This document shows, in pieces, positions 9,388-19,679 of a stretch of 64,000 nucleotides of DNA. This DNA comes from Aliihoeflea sp. 40Bstr573 (lineage in GTDB: Bacteria; Pseudomonadota; Alphaproteobacteria; Rhizobiales; Rhizobiaceae), in contig NZ_JAAAMH010000001.1 in the NCBI RefSeq assembly GCF_024105655.1, forward strand, positions 310,001 to 374,000, given 5' to 3'. Positions within the stretch are counted from its first letter, which is position 1. Every line of letters starts with the position of its first letter. The translations under genes were made by a program, and so were the position numbers. The notes beneath the pieces are model-generated. The model was not told the DNA's origin. It was given only the letters and a program-made list of their open reading frames with translations, and did no database searches.

Positions 9388-10113
9388 TCAATCATCCTCG
9401 ACCTTGGGTGTCAACAGGCCGAGTTCCTCCAGATCTAAGTCGGTGAGCGGCTCCTCGTCCTCACCATAGATGCCGGGGTCGGCAGGCGGCTGCGGAATGT
9501 GGAGATTGGCCGGCAGCCGCGCCGACAAGAGCCCTGCCCCGCGCAACTCGTCCATGCCAGGCAGATCCCGGATCTCGCCAAGGCCGAAATGGTCGAGGAA
9601 CGCTTCCGTCGTTCCGTAGGTGACGGGCCGGCCCGGTGTCTTGCGCCGCCCGCGCATCCGAACCCAGCCTGTCTCGAGCAGCGCGTCGAGCGTACCCTTG
9701 GCCGTCTCCACGCCTCGGATATCCTCCATTTCCGCCCGGGTGACCGGCTGGTGGTAAGCGATGATGGCGAGAACCTCGAGCGCGGCGCGGGAGAGTTTCT
9801 TCTGCTGAATCTGATCGCGGGCGAGCAGGAAGGACAGGTCGGATGCGGTGCGGAAGGCCCAACCTTCACCGACCCGGATCAGGTTCACGCCACGCGAGGA
9901 GTAGAGCTTTTGAAGTTCGGTCAGGACAGTTGCGATATCGACATCAGCGGGAAGTCTATCCATCAAATAACGGGCTGAAACCGGCTCAGACGAGGCAAAA
10001 ATGAGCGCTTCAGCCATCCGGATGGCTCCAAAAAGGTCCGGATCGGGCGATTTCGAACTCGTCTGCCCCAAGAATGCGATGACTTTTCCGGCGTTCTGGT
10101 CCATCTCAGGCAC
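9388..10113 (-). CDS. scpB: Segregation and condensation protein ScpB
   Basis: A 241-residue subunit of the SMC-ScpAB condensin that compacts and segregates the chromosome. It has the tandem winged-helix fold of ScpB, with the conserved LSRAALEVLAIIAYHQPVTRAEME stretch and the RKTPGRPVTYGTT turn. The start overlaps the scpA stop by 8 bases, so the pair is coupled. An acidic C-terminal tail follows the domain. Confidence 0.94.
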   Translation of the reverse strand: MPEMDQNAGKVIAFLGQTSSKSPDPDLFGAIRMAEALIFASSEPVSARYLMDRLPADVDIATVLTELQKLYSSRGVNLIRVGEGWAFRTASDLSFLLARDQIQQKKLSRAALEVLAIIAYHQPVTRAEMEDIRGVETAKGTLDALLETGWVRMRGRRKTPGRPVTYGTTEAFLDHFGLGEIRDLPGMDELRGAGLLSARLPANLHIPQPPADPGIYGEDEEPLTDLDLEELGLLTPKVEDD

Positions 10114-10912
10114 TCTTCGACTTCAGATAGAGCGGTGCGAAAGCGCCCTCCTGACGAACTTGAAACTGTCCTTCGCGGACGAGTTCCAACGTCGCCGCAA
10201 ACGAACTCGCGATCGCGCTGGCACGCTCCTCCGGTGCGACGACATAATCGATCAGGAAGCGGTCGAGCGCTGTCCACTCGGTGAAACTGCCCATCAGCCG
10301 CGTCAGGAGTTCGCGCGCGTCCTTCAAGGACCAGACGCCACGCTTTGCGATTTGCACGCTTGTCACCGCCGCCCGCTGGCGTTGGGAGGCGTAAGCGATG
10401 AGGAGATCGTAGAGCGAGGCTGTGTAGGTGCTTTCGCGGCGGATCGCGATCGGCTCAGGCATGCCGCGGGCAAAGACGTCGCGGCCAAGATGATCGCGGT
10501 TCATCAGCCGGTTCCCGGCCTCGCGCATGGCTTCGAGCCGGCGCAGACGATACTGCAGCACGGCCGCCAGCTCGTCACCGCTCTGGCCATCGTCGGTTTT
10601 CTTGTGCGGAATCAGAAGCTTGGACTTCAGGAAGGCGAGCCAGGCCGCCATCACGAGATAGTCGGCCGCAAGCTCGATGCGCAGATGCCGCGCGCGCTCG
10701 ATGAATGTCAGATACTGTTCGGCAAGGGCCAGGACCGAGATGCGGGCGAGATCGACCTTCTGGCCACGCGCAAGGTGCAGGAGAAGGTCGAGGGGACCTT
10801 CAAATCCATCGACATCAACGACCAGCGCGGGATCGGAGGCGGCACGACCGCTCTCGTCCCAGAATTCGTCCAGGGGAAGCGTCGGGGCCGCTGTCGGCGT
10901 CTCTTTGGCCAA
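10106..10912 (-). CDS. scpA: Segregation and condensation protein ScpA
   Basis: A 268-residue kleisin that bridges the SMC heads and binds ScpB. The family signature FEGPLDLLLHLARGQKVDL lies near residue 36, followed by the LAEQYLTFIERARHLRIELAADYLVMAAWLAFLKSKLL region. The start is a TTG at 10912 preceded by AAGGACGAG, ten bases after the nagZ stop; the frame stays open upstream only by running into nagZ. Confidence 0.92.
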   Translation of the reverse strand: MAKETPTAAPTLPLDEFWDESGRAASDPALVVDVDGFEGPLDLLLHLARGQKVDLARISVLALAEQYLTFIERARHLRIELAADYLVMAAWLAFLKSKLLIPHKKTDDGQSGDELAAVLQYRLRRLEAMREAGNRLMNRDHLGRDVFARGMPEPIAIRRESTYTASLYDLLIAYASQRQRAAVTSVQIAKRGVWSLKDARELLTRLMGSFTEWTALDRFLIDYVVAPEERASAIASSFAATLELVREGQFQVRQEGAFAPLYLKSKSA

Positions 10913-10922
10913 TCTCGTCCTT

Positions 10923-11942
10923 CTAGGCTGCGGGCGCGAGCAAATCCTCAAACTCGCGGCGCAGCGCATTCCCGTCTTCGTGCCCGCCATTTGCGATGGC
11001 CGCCATGGCGCGCGCTGCGCGTTGTTTCGCCTCCCCCGAAAGAACCGGCGCCGCCGAAGCGACCGCTACCATCTCGTCCATCACGCCGTTGCAGTGAAGA
11101 ACGACGTCGCAGCCTGCGGCAAGTGACGACTGCGTCCGCGTGGCGAAATCCCCAGAAAGCGCCTTCATCGAAAGATCGTCGCTCATCAGGAGGCCATCGA
11201 AGCCTATCTCGCCGCGAATGAAGTCGCGAATCGCGCGGGGCGATGTCGTCGCAGGATTCTCGGCATCGATAGCTGTATAGACGACGTGGGCCGTCATCGC
11301 GGCGGGCGCGTCCTGCAGCGCCTGGAACGGCACGAAATCATGATGGCGCAACTCGTCCAACGACGCGTCAACGACCGGCAGCGCATGGTGGCTGTCTGAG
11401 AAGGCCCGGCCATGGCCGGGAATATGCTTGATGACGGGCATCACGCCGCCGGCTAGAAGCCCTTCCGCCGCCGCCCGACCGAGGACCGCGACGGCCCGAG
11501 GGTCACGCGCATAGGCGCGATCGCCGATTACGTCATGCGATCCTTCGATGGGAACGTCGAGGACAGGGAGGCAATCTGCATTGATGCCGTACTGCATCAG
11601 ATCGAGCGCATGGAGGCGCGACATCAGCCATGATGCGCGGATGCCGGCCTGCGGATCGGACGCGTGGATTCGGCCGAGAATCTCGGCTGGCGGATAGTGG
11701 CCGGCAAGCGGCGGACGCAGGCGCTGGACCCGCCCGCCTTCCTGGTCGATGAAAATCGCCGCATCGGAACGACCGACGCAATCGCGCAGATCGGCGACGA
11801 GATCTCGGATCTGCTCCGGCTCCGCCAGATTGCGGGCAAACAGGATGAACGCCCACGGCGCTTCGCCCTTGAAGAAGGCACGCTCCTGCGGCGTCAGAAC
11901 GGGGCCCGAGGCACCCAGGATAAGCGCTTTCGAATCGGTCAT
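10923..11942 (-). CDS. nagZ: Beta-N-acetylhexosaminidase NagZ
   Basis: A 339-residue cytoplasmic glycoside hydrolase family 3 enzyme that removes GlcNAc from muropeptides during cell-wall recycling. The catalytic-site motif reads KHIPGHGRAFSDSHHALP, and the nucleophile region is LLMSDDLSMKAL. It sits between the SPOR gene and scpA, an order kept in many Rhizobiales. Release of anhydro-muropeptides by this enzyme can feed into beta-lactamase induction in other bacteria. Confidence 0.94.
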   Translation of the reverse strand: MTDSKALILGASGPVLTPQERAFFKGEAPWAFILFARNLAEPEQIRDLVADLRDCVGRSDAAIFIDQEGGRVQRLRPPLAGHYPPAEILGRIHASDPQAGIRASWLMSRLHALDLMQYGINADCLPVLDVPIEGSHDVIGDRAYARDPRAVAVLGRAAAEGLLAGGVMPVIKHIPGHGRAFSDSHHALPVVDASLDELRHHDFVPFQALQDAPAAMTAHVVYTAIDAENPATTSPRAIRDFIRGEIGFDGLLMSDDLSMKALSGDFATRTQSSLAAGCDVVLHCNGVMDEMVAVASAAPVLSGEAKQRAARAMAAIANGGHEDGNALRREFEDLLAPAA

Positions 11943-11993
11943 TTCTCAACCATGGCACGGAGTTTTCGGCCGTCAATCGGCCCGTGAAACCAG

Positions 11994-12017
11994 AAGGCCG
12001 GGCAATGGCCCGGCCTT
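11994..12017 (-). terminator. Strong hairpin after the SPOR gene
   Basis: AAGGCCGGGC and GCCCGGCCTT form a perfect 10-bp stem with a 4-base loop, starting 8 bases past the SPOR stop. The T-run on the minus strand is weak, so it may be a factor-assisted terminator or a stabilising 3' structure between the SPOR gene and nagZ. Confidence 0.6.
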
Positions 12018-12024
12018 GGTGGTT

Positions 12025-15000
12025 TTATCGCGATACGAAGCAGTTGCCGCCAGCACCTTTGAAGCTTTCGCAAAGGTTGATGGCCTCGTCGCGCGTCGCG
12101 GCCGGAATGCGCACCCGGTAGAACGTACCCATGCCCTCGATGTCGGCGCGCACGATGTTGACGCCCTTGCCTTCCAGAACCGAGCCGTAGCGGCGGGCGA
12201 GGTCCTGATAGGCGCTTTGCGCGCCTTCGGCGGTTGGCTGCGAGGCGATCTGCATCGACCACTCGCCGACAGCCGGCGCGGCGGAAGCGCTTTGCGCGAC
12301 AGGCGCCTGCGCCGCAGGCGCCTCTGCAGCGGCAACTTGAACCGGCGCTGGCTGGCTGACGGGCGCGGCCGAAGGCTGAGGACGCGAGGGAACAACGCCA
12401 ACCGTGTCGGGCATGACTGGATCGTCGGCGAGGACTTCGCTTTGCGGAACGAGGGTGCCGATCGGCTGGGCATCCTGCACCAGCGGCACAGCCGTTCCCT
12501 GCCCGCTTGCGGCGGCGACAGTCGTCGCTTCCAGTTCGGCGCGGGTTGCGGCGAGCGGAACTTCGTCACGCGGAACGAGCGTTCCATCGGGCCGAACGAC
12601 CATTGTGCGCACGCGGCGCGGCGCGATCTCGATGCTGTCCTCTTCGATGATGTCCTCGACGCTGCCAAGGCGTTCGTCGCTTTTCACCGAAGCCAGCATC
12701 TCGTTCGCCTCGGCTTCGCCGAGCATCGGGATTTCTTCCATGCCGACCAGCGGGAAATCGTCCATCGGCTCGGATGGAGCGACGGCTGCGCGGACATCCA
12801 TCGGCTCCTCGACAGACGTGACGAGCTGCTCCTGGCCGCCGCCGGGCTCGCCCGAGGCTCCGGTCGCCCGGCGGTAGGCCTGGCTGTTCTGGTTCGGCAC
12901 TGTGACACCGCCGCGATTTTCCGGCCGCACGCGAACCGGCTCGGGATCGGCCCGCACGATGGCTGGCGCTCCGTCGCCGGCCGGCCCGCCTGAAACGAAA
13001 TAGCCGAGGCCACCGATGATTGCGATCGCTGCCACACCACCCAAAATGAAGTACTTGCGGCGCATGCCGTCCTTCGGCGCGGATTGGCGCGCGTCGAAGT
13101 CGTCGTCGTCGGCGTCGTCGTCGAATTCGACGTCGCCAAACTCGCTGCCGCCCGCGCCCTCCTGTGGCGTATAGGCATAGTCGCCATCGGCGAAATAGCC
13201 CTGAAGGGGCGGTTGCTCGAGAGCTTGGGCAGACGCGGCCTGCTGCTGCGGAGCGGGCAACTCCTCTTCCGTCGCCAAGCTGCCGAAGGCCACATCGAGT
13301 TCAGCTTCCAGATCGTCCGGCGAAAACAGCGGTGCGACGTCTTCCGGCTCGGTCAGGTCAGGAATATCGAGATCGTCCGCGAGAGCGACCGGCTGGTCTT
13401 CCACATCGACGGTCTCGATTTCCGGCGGAACGGGCCTGTTGGCGCGCGCCAGGCCGAAGAGTGGCGTGGCGGGCTGTGCTGCCTCCGTGGAACGGGCGAC
13501 ACTTGAACGCTCGCCCCCGCCAAAGCGGGCTATAGCGGCGGGCGCCAGCGCGGCCAACATGGCGAGCGGACCCGACTTCTTCGGTGCCACGGGTTCTTCG
13601 ACAAGATTGTCAGAGGACGGCCGCGATGCAGAGAATGCAGCAGCGTCGAAATCGTCTTGGTCAGAGGTTTCGACCTCGAATGCAGTGGCTTCCTGCCCGC
13701 CATCCCAGCCATATTCGTCGGCCTCTTGCCACGCAGTGGGCTGAGGTGCGTACTCCTGCTCCAAGTCGGGTTCGTCGAAATCGAAGTCCAGCGCGATTTC
13801 GATTTCTTCGCTTTCCACTGGCGATGCGTTCGTGACGACGGGCTGCGCGTCCCCGGCCTCATAGGGCGTTGGTTCATGCCAATCGATGACCTCTTCGCGT
13901 GCCGGCACCTGCAGGGCTACGTCGTCGCCGAGCAATGCGCTGAGTTCATCTTCCAGGCTGAGGGTTTCGGATTCTACAGCGGCAGGCGCCGATGTTTCCG
14001 GCGCGACCGCGACGGGTGCCGGGTCGACGGCGGTGAAAACCGGTCTGGTCGTCACGGATGCGGCGGCGGCCGCCGGCGCTGACGGCTCGTAGTCGGCGCC
14101 CAGCCAGCTCTCAATGTCGTTCAGGACGTCGTCATCATCTGCGATCTCGCGGCGCAATTGCGGCTCGAACGGTGAAGAGAGCTGCGGCTCGACATGCGCC
14201 GCCACGGATTCGACCGGGCCTTCAGCCTGCAGTTCGAGCGGCGTCCATGCGAGACTTGCTTCCGGCTCCTGCGCATATTCGGTCTGCTGCTCATGGTCGG
14301 CGGCGGGACCGGCCTGCAGCACGTCATCATGAGCGAATGTCGGCGCTGTTTCAGCGGCGTCGGTCTCTGCAAAATGCGTGAGTTCGTCGACAAAGCGCTC
14401 GTCCTGCACCTCGTGCTCGGCGGCAACGTCCTCATGTGCCGTCGGTTCATCGAAGCGCCATTCGTCGCCTGTGGCAGCAACCGGCTCGGCCGCCATGTCC
14501 TCGGCAACTTCCAGTTCGGCGTCGAACGCGAGATCGAGGTCATCGTCCGAGACGGCTTCGACTCCCGAACTCCAGATTTCGGAACGGTGCGGCGCCGGTT
14601 CGGAGAACTGCCCGAGCTCGGTGTTCAATTCGTCGAAGGAGATGGGATCGGCGACAAGCTGAGGCTCGGCGGCGATCTCAGATTGCAGATCAGCAGCCAG
14701 GTCGAAGTCCGCAAAGGCCTCGTCCAACTCGTCCGATACCGGATTGGTCACAACCGGATCACCGGCACTTTCGGGCTGGTCCGCGATCTCCGGCACGGAT
14801 TGGAAGAGCGCGTGCGAGCGGACGTCGAAATCTTCGGGAACATCGTCCTCCGCGTCGAACACAACGCTTTGTTCCACCTGCGTGTCAGCAGTCGACAAAG
14901 GCAGATGTGGCCCCTCGTCGGACATGTCGAGCTCGAAAGCCATGTCGAACTCGTCCAGCGCCGCCTCATCTCCGGACCCAGCGTACTCGGGCTCGACATA

Positions 15001-15288
15001 TGAAGGTTCATGGATCGACGGTTCGGACTCAGCTTCCGCGGCCGCCGGCTCATATTCCGGCTCGCGCGACCAATGATCGGCGATCGAGCTGGCGACCGGT
15101 CCTGCGTCCGGCTCGTCGAAATCGCCCAGAAGCTCGCGCTCCAGATCGATATCGAAGCTCTCGTTGGCCGAGCGTGACGGTTCCTGCGTGGCCGGGCGCG
15201 GCGCGTCTGCCATGCGCATCAACTCGGCAAAGGGATCATTGTCCAGAAAACCGGACTCGTCGGGGCGCTTGAAAGGATTGTCTGCCAT
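12025..15288 (-). CDS. Large SPOR-domain membrane protein
   Basis: A 1087-residue bitopic protein. The first 745 residues are cytoplasmic, very acidic and low-complexity; one membrane segment lies at about 746-765; a periplasmic linker follows; and a SPOR domain fills about 1009-1087. SPOR domains bind glycan strands stripped of peptides at sites of septal wall synthesis, so a division or pole-maturation role is likely. The cytoplasmic part carries at least eight short acidic-hydrophobic motifs of the type DELDEAFADFDL (residues 45-61, 112-122, 186-201, 249-259, 388-400, 444-457, 495-510, 659-671). It is unusually long for a SPOR protein and lies between argS and nagZ. Confidence 0.9.
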   Translation of the reverse strand: MADNPFKRPDESGFLDNDPFAELMRMADAPRPATQEPSRSANESFDIDLERELLGDFDEPDAGPVASSIADHWSREPEYEPAAAEAESEPSIHEPSYVEPEYAGSGDEAALDEFDMAFELDMSDEGPHLPLSTADTQVEQSVVFDAEDDVPEDFDVRSHALFQSVPEIADQPESAGDPVVTNPVSDELDEAFADFDLAADLQSEIAAEPQLVADPISFDELNTELGQFSEPAPHRSEIWSSGVEAVSDDDLDLAFDAELEVAEDMAAEPVAATGDEWRFDEPTAHEDVAAEHEVQDERFVDELTHFAETDAAETAPTFAHDDVLQAGPAADHEQQTEYAQEPEASLAWTPLELQAEGPVESVAAHVEPQLSSPFEPQLRREIADDDDVLNDIESWLGADYEPSAPAAAAASVTTRPVFTAVDPAPVAVAPETSAPAAVESETLSLEDELSALLGDDVALQVPAREEVIDWHEPTPYEAGDAQPVVTNASPVESEEIEIALDFDFDEPDLEQEYAPQPTAWQEADEYGWDGGQEATAFEVETSDQDDFDAAAFSASRPSSDNLVEEPVAPKKSGPLAMLAALAPAAIARFGGGERSSVARSTEAAQPATPLFGLARANRPVPPEIETVDVEDQPVALADDLDIPDLTEPEDVAPLFSPDDLEAELDVAFGSLATEEELPAPQQQAASAQALEQPPLQGYFADGDYAYTPQEGAGGSEFGDVEFDDDADDDDFDARQSAPKDGMRRKYFILGGVAAIAIIGGLGYFVSGGPAGDGAPAIVRADPEPVRVRPENRGGVTVPNQNSQAYRRATGASGEPGGGQEQLVTSVEEPMDVRAAVAPSEPMDDFPLVGMEEIPMLGEAEANEMLASVKSDERLGSVEDIIEEDSIEIAPRRVRTMVVRPDGTLVPRDEVPLAATRAELEATTVAAASGQGTAVPLVQDAQPIGTLVPQSEVLADDPVMPDTVGVVPSRPQPSAAPVSQPAPVQVAAAEAPAAQAPVAQSASAAPAVGEWSMQIASQPTAEGAQSAYQDLARRYGSVLEGKGVNIVRADIEGMGTFYRVRIPAATRDEAINLCESFKGAGGNCFVSR

Positions 15289-15393
15289 GCTTTTTCCCGC
15301 ACTCGCACTCGGTCGGACGCCGGCGACGTCTCAATGGATCTTGGCCGCTACCAAGGCAATGTGGGCAAAAGGTGACACTTTCCCTTGAGGCAA

Positions 15394-17148
15394 TCAGCGC
15401 ATTTCGGAGGGAGCATCCGCTCCAACCAGCGCGAGCCCCGAAGAAAGAACGTTGGACACCGCCTGCACCATTCCGAGCCTGGCACGCGTCAATTCTGGGT
15501 CGTTAACCTTAATAAAGCGTAAGTCGTTGTTGTCCGTTCCACGGTTCCAGTGACCGTGGAAGGCACTGGCAAGGTCGTAGAGGTAGAATGCCAGTCGATG
15601 CGGCTCCTGGGCTAGAGCGGCAGATTCGATCACCCGGGGATACTCGACCAGCTTGCGGATGAGCGCCAGCTCGCCCTCGTCGGTCAAACGGTGAGCGGCC
15701 GCCTTCATCGCAGCCTCGTCGATCCAGTTTGTGCCGAGCTGCTCCTTGGCCTGGCGGAACACAGAGTGACAGCGTGCGGACGCATACTGCACATAGAAGA
15801 CCGGATTGTCCTTCGATTGCTCGGTGACCTTCGCAAAATCGAAATCGAGCGGCTCGGAGCTCTTGCGGTAGAGCATCATGAACCGGATCGCATCACGGCC
15901 GACCTCGTCGACCACGTCGCGCAGGGTGACGAACTCCCCTGCCCGCTTTGACATGCGCACCGGCTCGCCGCCCCGGAAGAGCTTGACCAGCTGGCACAGC
16001 AGGACTGTGACCTTCAGTCTGTCGCCTGCAAGCGCCTTCGCGAGCGCCTCCAGCCGCTTCACGTAGCCGCCATGGTCGGCGCCGAGGATGAAGACGAGCT
16101 CCTCGAAGCCGCGCTGGTATTTGTCCTTCATGTACGCGACGTCGGCGGCGAAATAGGTGAACTGGCCGTCCGACTTCATCAGCGGCCGGTCGATATCGTC
16201 GCCGACGGCGGTCGATTTGAAAAGCGTCTGCTCGCGATCTTCCCAATCGTCCGGCAACTGGCCCTTCGGCGGCGGCAGCTTGCCTTTGTAGACATGGCCC
16301 TTGAGCGTCAGGTCGTTGATCGCCGACAAGATGGCGCCCCCATTGCTGCCATGAAGGCTGCGCTCGGAGAAAAACACGTCATGATGGACGTTGAGCGCGG
16401 CCAGATCCTCGCGGATCATTGCCATCATGGCGTCGATCGTGCGGTCCTTGATGATGGCGAGTGCTTCTTCGGACGGCATCTCCAGAAGGCGATGCCCGAA
16501 CTCCGCCGCCAGCGCCTCACCGACCGGCACGAGGTAGTCGCCCGGATAGAGCCCGGCGGGGATTTCGCCAATCCGCTCGCCCAGCGCCTCGCGGTAGCGC
16601 ACCATCACCGACTGGGCGAGCACGTCGATCTGCGCCCCGGCATCGTTGATATAATACTCCTTGGTCACGGCGTGCCCGGCGAAAGCTAGGAGATTGGCGA
16701 GCGCGTCGCCGACGACCGCGCCACGGCAATGACCGACATGCATGGGGCCGGTCGGATTGGCCGAGACGTATTCGACATTGACCTTGCGACCGGCGCCGAT
16801 GGTCGACCGGCCGTAATCGGTGCCGCCGTCGAGGATTTCGCCGAGGCGGGCCTGCCAGAAGGTGTCGTTCAGGCGCAGATTGACGAAGCCGGGTCCGGCG
16901 ATGTCGACGGCAGCGACGTCGGGATCGGCCTTCAGCGCTTCGGCAAGACGTTCGGCGAGCGCACGGGGATTGGTCTTCGCGGGCTTGGCCAGCACCATCG
17001 CGGCGTTGGTCGCCAGGTCGCCATGGCTCGGATCGCGCGGCGGCTCGACGGTCACGCGCGAAAGATCGACCGTGCCCGTCTCCGTCTGCAGGTCGAAGCT
17101 CTGCACGATCTTTTCAATACGTGCGTTGAATTCGGCGAAGATGTTCAT
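15394..17148 (-). CDS. argS: Arginine--tRNA ligase
   Basis: A 584-residue class I synthetase that charges tRNA-Arg. The HIGH-type motif is HVGH in [13 protein letters not shown], and the KMSKS loop reads MSKR in [13 protein letters not shown]. The C-terminal DALR-type anticodon domain is present. It is followed by the SPOR gene after about 105 bases and preceded by dgt after 64 bases, all on one strand. Confidence 0.97.
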   Translation of the reverse strand: MNIFAEFNARIEKIVQSFDLQTETGTVDLSRVTVEPPRDPSHGDLATNAAMVLAKPAKTNPRALAERLAEALKADPDVAAVDIAGPGFVNLRLNDTFWQARLGEILDGGTDYGRSTIGAGRKVNVEYVSANPTGPMHVGHCRGAVVGDALANLLAFAGHAVTKEYYINDAGAQIDVLAQSVMVRYREALGERIGEIPAGLYPGDYLVPVGEALAAEFGHRLLEMPSEEALAIIKDRTIDAMMAMIREDLAALNVHHDVFFSERSLHGSNGGAILSAINDLTLKGHVYKGKLPPPKGQLPDDWEDREQTLFKSTAVGDDIDRPLMKSDGQFTYFAADVAYMKDKYQRGFEELVFILGADHGGYVKRLEALAKALAGDRLKVTVLLCQLVKLFRGGEPVRMSKRAGEFVTLRDVVDEVGRDAIRFMMLYRKSSEPLDFDFAKVTEQSKDNPVFYVQYASARCHSVFRQAKEQLGTNWIDEAAMKAAAHRLTDEGELALIRKLVEYPRVIESAALAQEPHRLAFYLYDLASAFHGHWNRGTDNNDLRFIKVNDPELTRARLGMVQAVSNVLSSGLALVGADAPSEMR

Positions 17149-17212
17149 CGAAAACCAATCTCGTCAGATTCTGGAAGGCGGGCGCAAAGCCAAGCGCGGC
17201 ATGGGCGCGGCC

Positions 17213-18397
17213 CTAGCCCAAATCGGGGGTGCGGTCAAACAGGCGCCGGTGCTCGCGAACCGCATAGGTGTCGGTCATGCCGGCCAGGAAATCAGCCACG
17301 TGGCGGGCTCGGGCAGCTTCGTCGCGGACGGCTTGGCGCTCGCGCCAGTCCTCGGGCAGCGCGGCATCGTCGGTCATGTAGCGGTCGAAGAGATCGCGGA
17401 CGATGACGTCAGCGGATGCGCGCACGCGCATCACCTGAGGATGACGGTACAAATGGCTGTAGAGAAAGGATTTCAGTTCGGATTCGGCTTCGCGCATCGA
17501 CGCAGAGAAATTGACCAGCGTGACCCCGGCCGTATGCACTTCAGCGGGAGAGCGCGGCGCGAGCCGTTCGAGATTGGCGCTCGCCGTCGCGATGACGTCT
17601 TCCACCATCAAAGTGATCTGGCGGCGCATCAGTTCGTGCGCGGTGCGTACGGCGTCGAGATCGGGGTATTGCCTGCGCACGTCGGCCAGGATTTCGGCGC
17701 AAAGCGGCACCTCCTCAAGCATGTCGAGCGTGACCAGCCCGGCGCGCAAGCCGTCGTCGATGTCGTGCGTGTCATAGGCGATGTCGTCGGCGATTGCGGC
17801 GGCCTGCGCCTCGAGCCCGGCGTGGCGGCCCAGTTCGAGATCGTGGTGGTCGTTATAGGCGAGGATCGCCGGCGGGATGTCGCCGGTGAGCGGGCCGTTG
17901 TGTTTGACGAGGCCTTCGAGCGTCTCCCAGGAGAGGTTGAGTCCGTCGAAATTCGCGTAGCGGCGCTCGAGTTCGCTGACGATCTTCAGCGACTGCGCAT
18001 TGTGGTCGAAGCCGCCCCAGGGACGCATCTTCTCATTGAGCGCGTCTTCGCCGGTATGGCCGAAGGGCGTGTGGCCGAAATCGTGGACGAGCGCGACGGC
18101 TTCGGCGAGGTCCTCATCGAGCCGCAGTGCACGCGCCAGAGCGCGGGCGATCTGGGACACTTCGATTGTATGTGTCAGCCGCGTGCGGAAATGGTCGCCC
18201 TCATGGGCAATGAAGACCTGCGTCTTGTGCTTCAGTCGCCGGAAGGCGGTGGAATGGATGATGCGGTCGCGGTCGCGCTGGAAGGGCGTGCGCGTCGCAC
18301 TTTCCGGCTCCAGAACGAGGCGCCCGCGCGTTTGCGCGGGGTCGCTTGCATAGGCTGCCCGCGGCCGGTAGCCGAAACCGATCTCGGTCGTATTCAC
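17213..18397 (-). CDS. dgt: dGTP triphosphohydrolase-like protein
   Basis: A 394-residue HD-domain phosphohydrolase that splits dNTPs into nucleoside and triphosphate. The metal ligands are visible as His76 in [11 protein letters not shown] and the His105-Asp106 pair in [11 protein letters not shown]; the N-terminal [24 protein letters not shown] is the family signature. It starts with GTG and diverges from erpA. Substrate choice among dNTPs cannot be read from sequence. Confidence 0.93.
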   Translation of the reverse strand: MNTTEIGFGYRPRAAYASDPAQTRGRLVLEPESATRTPFQRDRDRIIHSTAFRRLKHKTQVFIAHEGDHFRTRLTHTIEVSQIARALARALRLDEDLAEAVALVHDFGHTPFGHTGEDALNEKMRPWGGFDHNAQSLKIVSELERRYANFDGLNLSWETLEGLVKHNGPLTGDIPPAILAYNDHHDLELGRHAGLEAQAAAIADDIAYDTHDIDDGLRAGLVTLDMLEEVPLCAEILADVRRQYPDLDAVRTAHELMRRQITLMVEDVIATASANLERLAPRSPAEVHTAGVTLVNFSASMREAESELKSFLYSHLYRHPQVMRVRASADVIVRDLFDRYMTDDAALPEDWRERQAVRDEAARARHVADFLAGMTDTYAVREHRRLFDRTPDLG

Positions 18398-18421
18398 CTG
18401 CCGTCACCCGTTGCCACTTCG

Positions 18422-18450
18422 TTGACTTGTCCCCGCCGGCTTCATACCTA
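18422..18450 (+). promoter_or_regulatory. Possible promoter of erpA
   Basis: TTGACT at 18422-18427 is a good -35 element; a weak -10 (TACCTA) begins 17 bases later at 18445. A transcript from here would start after the first in-frame ATG at 18450, supporting the start of erpA at 18480. Confidence 0.35.
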
Positions 18451-18479
18451 TGGTGGGAATGCGAACGCAAGGTGACGTC

Positions 18480-18830
18480 ATGGGCATGGATGCCAAGACC
18501 GATATGAAATCCGTTGAAGTGAGCGACGCCGCGATCCGCCGCGTGGCGAGCATCCTGCGCGACGAACCGGGCAAGACGGCCCTGCGCGTTGCTGTCGAGG
18601 GCGGCGGTTGCTCGGGGTTTTCCTATACGTTCGACCTCGTCGACAACCAGAACGACGACGATGTCGTCATCGCACGCGACGGCGCCAAGGTGCTGATCGA
18701 CGAGATTTCGCTCGTCTACATGGGCGGATCGGTGATCGACTTCGTCGACGATCTGATGGGTCAGTCCTTCCAGATTCGCAATCCGAACGCTGTCGCCTCG
18801 TGCGGCTGCGGCACGTCGTTTTCGATCTGA
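18480..18830 (+). CDS. erpA: Iron-sulfur cluster insertion protein ErpA
   Basis: A 116-residue A-type carrier that delivers Fe-S clusters to apoproteins. The three cluster-binding cysteines are Cys44 in GGGCSGFSY and Cys108 and Cys110 in the C-terminal CGCG. The start at 18480 follows AAGGTGA; an upstream in-frame ATG at 18450 is possible but less well placed. xthA follows after 9 bases, so the two are probably co-transcribed. Confidence 0.94.
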   Translation: MGMDAKTDMKSVEVSDAAIRRVASILRDEPGKTALRVAVEGGGCSGFSYTFDLVDNQNDDDVVIARDGAKVLIDEISLVYMGGSVIDFVDDLMGQSFQIRNPNAVASCGCGTSFSI

Positions 18831-18839
18831 CCGACCGAC

Positions 18840-19643
18840 ATGAAGATCGCGACCTGGAACATCAACGGCGTCAAGGCGCGCATCGACAATCTCCTCCATT
18901 GGCTCAACGAGAGCCAGCCCGACATCGCCTGCCTGCAGGAGATCAAGTCGGTCGACGAGAACTTCCCGCGCATGGAGATCGAAGCGCTCGGCTATCATGT
19001 GGAGACGCACGGCCAAAAGGGCTTCAACGGGGTCGCGATCCTGTCCAAGCTGCGTTTCGACGAGGTCAATCGCGGGCTGGCCGGTGATGATGACGACGTG
19101 CAGGCGCGGTTCATCGAGGGTGTGTTCTCGACCGACCGCGGCGCATTGCGGGTCGTCTCGCTCTATCTGCCGAACGGCAATCCGATCGGCACCGAGAAAT
19201 TTCCTTACAAGCTCGGCTGGATGGAACGGCTGGAGCGCTGGGCACAGGCGCGATTGGTGCTCGAAGAACCCCTCGTGCTCGCCGGCGACTACAACGTCAT
19301 TCCCCAGCCGCATGATGCGCGCCATCCCGAGAATTGGCTCGGCGACGCGTTGTTCCAGCCCGAATCGCGAGAGGCGCTTCGCCGGCTGGCGAATCTCGGC
19401 TTCGTCGATGCGTTCCGCACCGTTTCCGATGCGCGCGACGCTTACTCCTTCTGGGATTATCAGGCGGGCGCCTGGCAGAAGAACAACGGCATACGCATAG
19501 ATTTCCAGATGCTTTCCCCAGAGGCGGCGGCGTGGTTGCGCTCGTCCGACATCGAAAAGCACGTCCGAGGTTGGGAAAAGCCCTCGGATCACGTGCCGGT
19601 GGTGATCGAGTTGGACATGTGCCCCCTCGCGCAAGCGGCTTGA
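18840..19643 (+). CDS. xthA: Exodeoxyribonuclease III
   Basis: A 267-residue AP endonuclease and 3'-5' exonuclease of base-excision repair. Conserved features are MKIATWNINGV at the N-terminus, Glu34 in CLQEIKS, the GDYN motif near 150 and the catalytic SDHVPV near the C-terminus. It directly follows erpA. Confidence 0.96.
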   Translation: MKIATWNINGVKARIDNLLHWLNESQPDIACLQEIKSVDENFPRMEIEALGYHVETHGQKGFNGVAILSKLRFDEVNRGLAGDDDDVQARFIEGVFSTDRGALRVVSLYLPNGNPIGTEKFPYKLGWMERLERWAQARLVLEEPLVLAGDYNVIPQPHDARHPENWLGDALFQPESREALRRLANLGFVDAFRTVSDARDAYSFWDYQAGAWQKNNGIRIDFQMLSPEAAAWLRSSDIEKHVRGWEKPSDHVPVVIELDMCPLAQAA

Positions 19644-19679
19644 TATGACGGAGCGTCATTCGCTGTGGTATAGTAGGGC

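Noticed and set aside
14194-15003. Plus-strand open frame of 269 codons opposite the SPOR gene
   Set aside because: Arises from the acidic codon pattern of the SPOR gene read backwards.
18201-19634. Minus-strand open frame of 477 codons spanning erpA and xthA
   Set aside because: Antisense to two recognised genes and without any recognisable domain.
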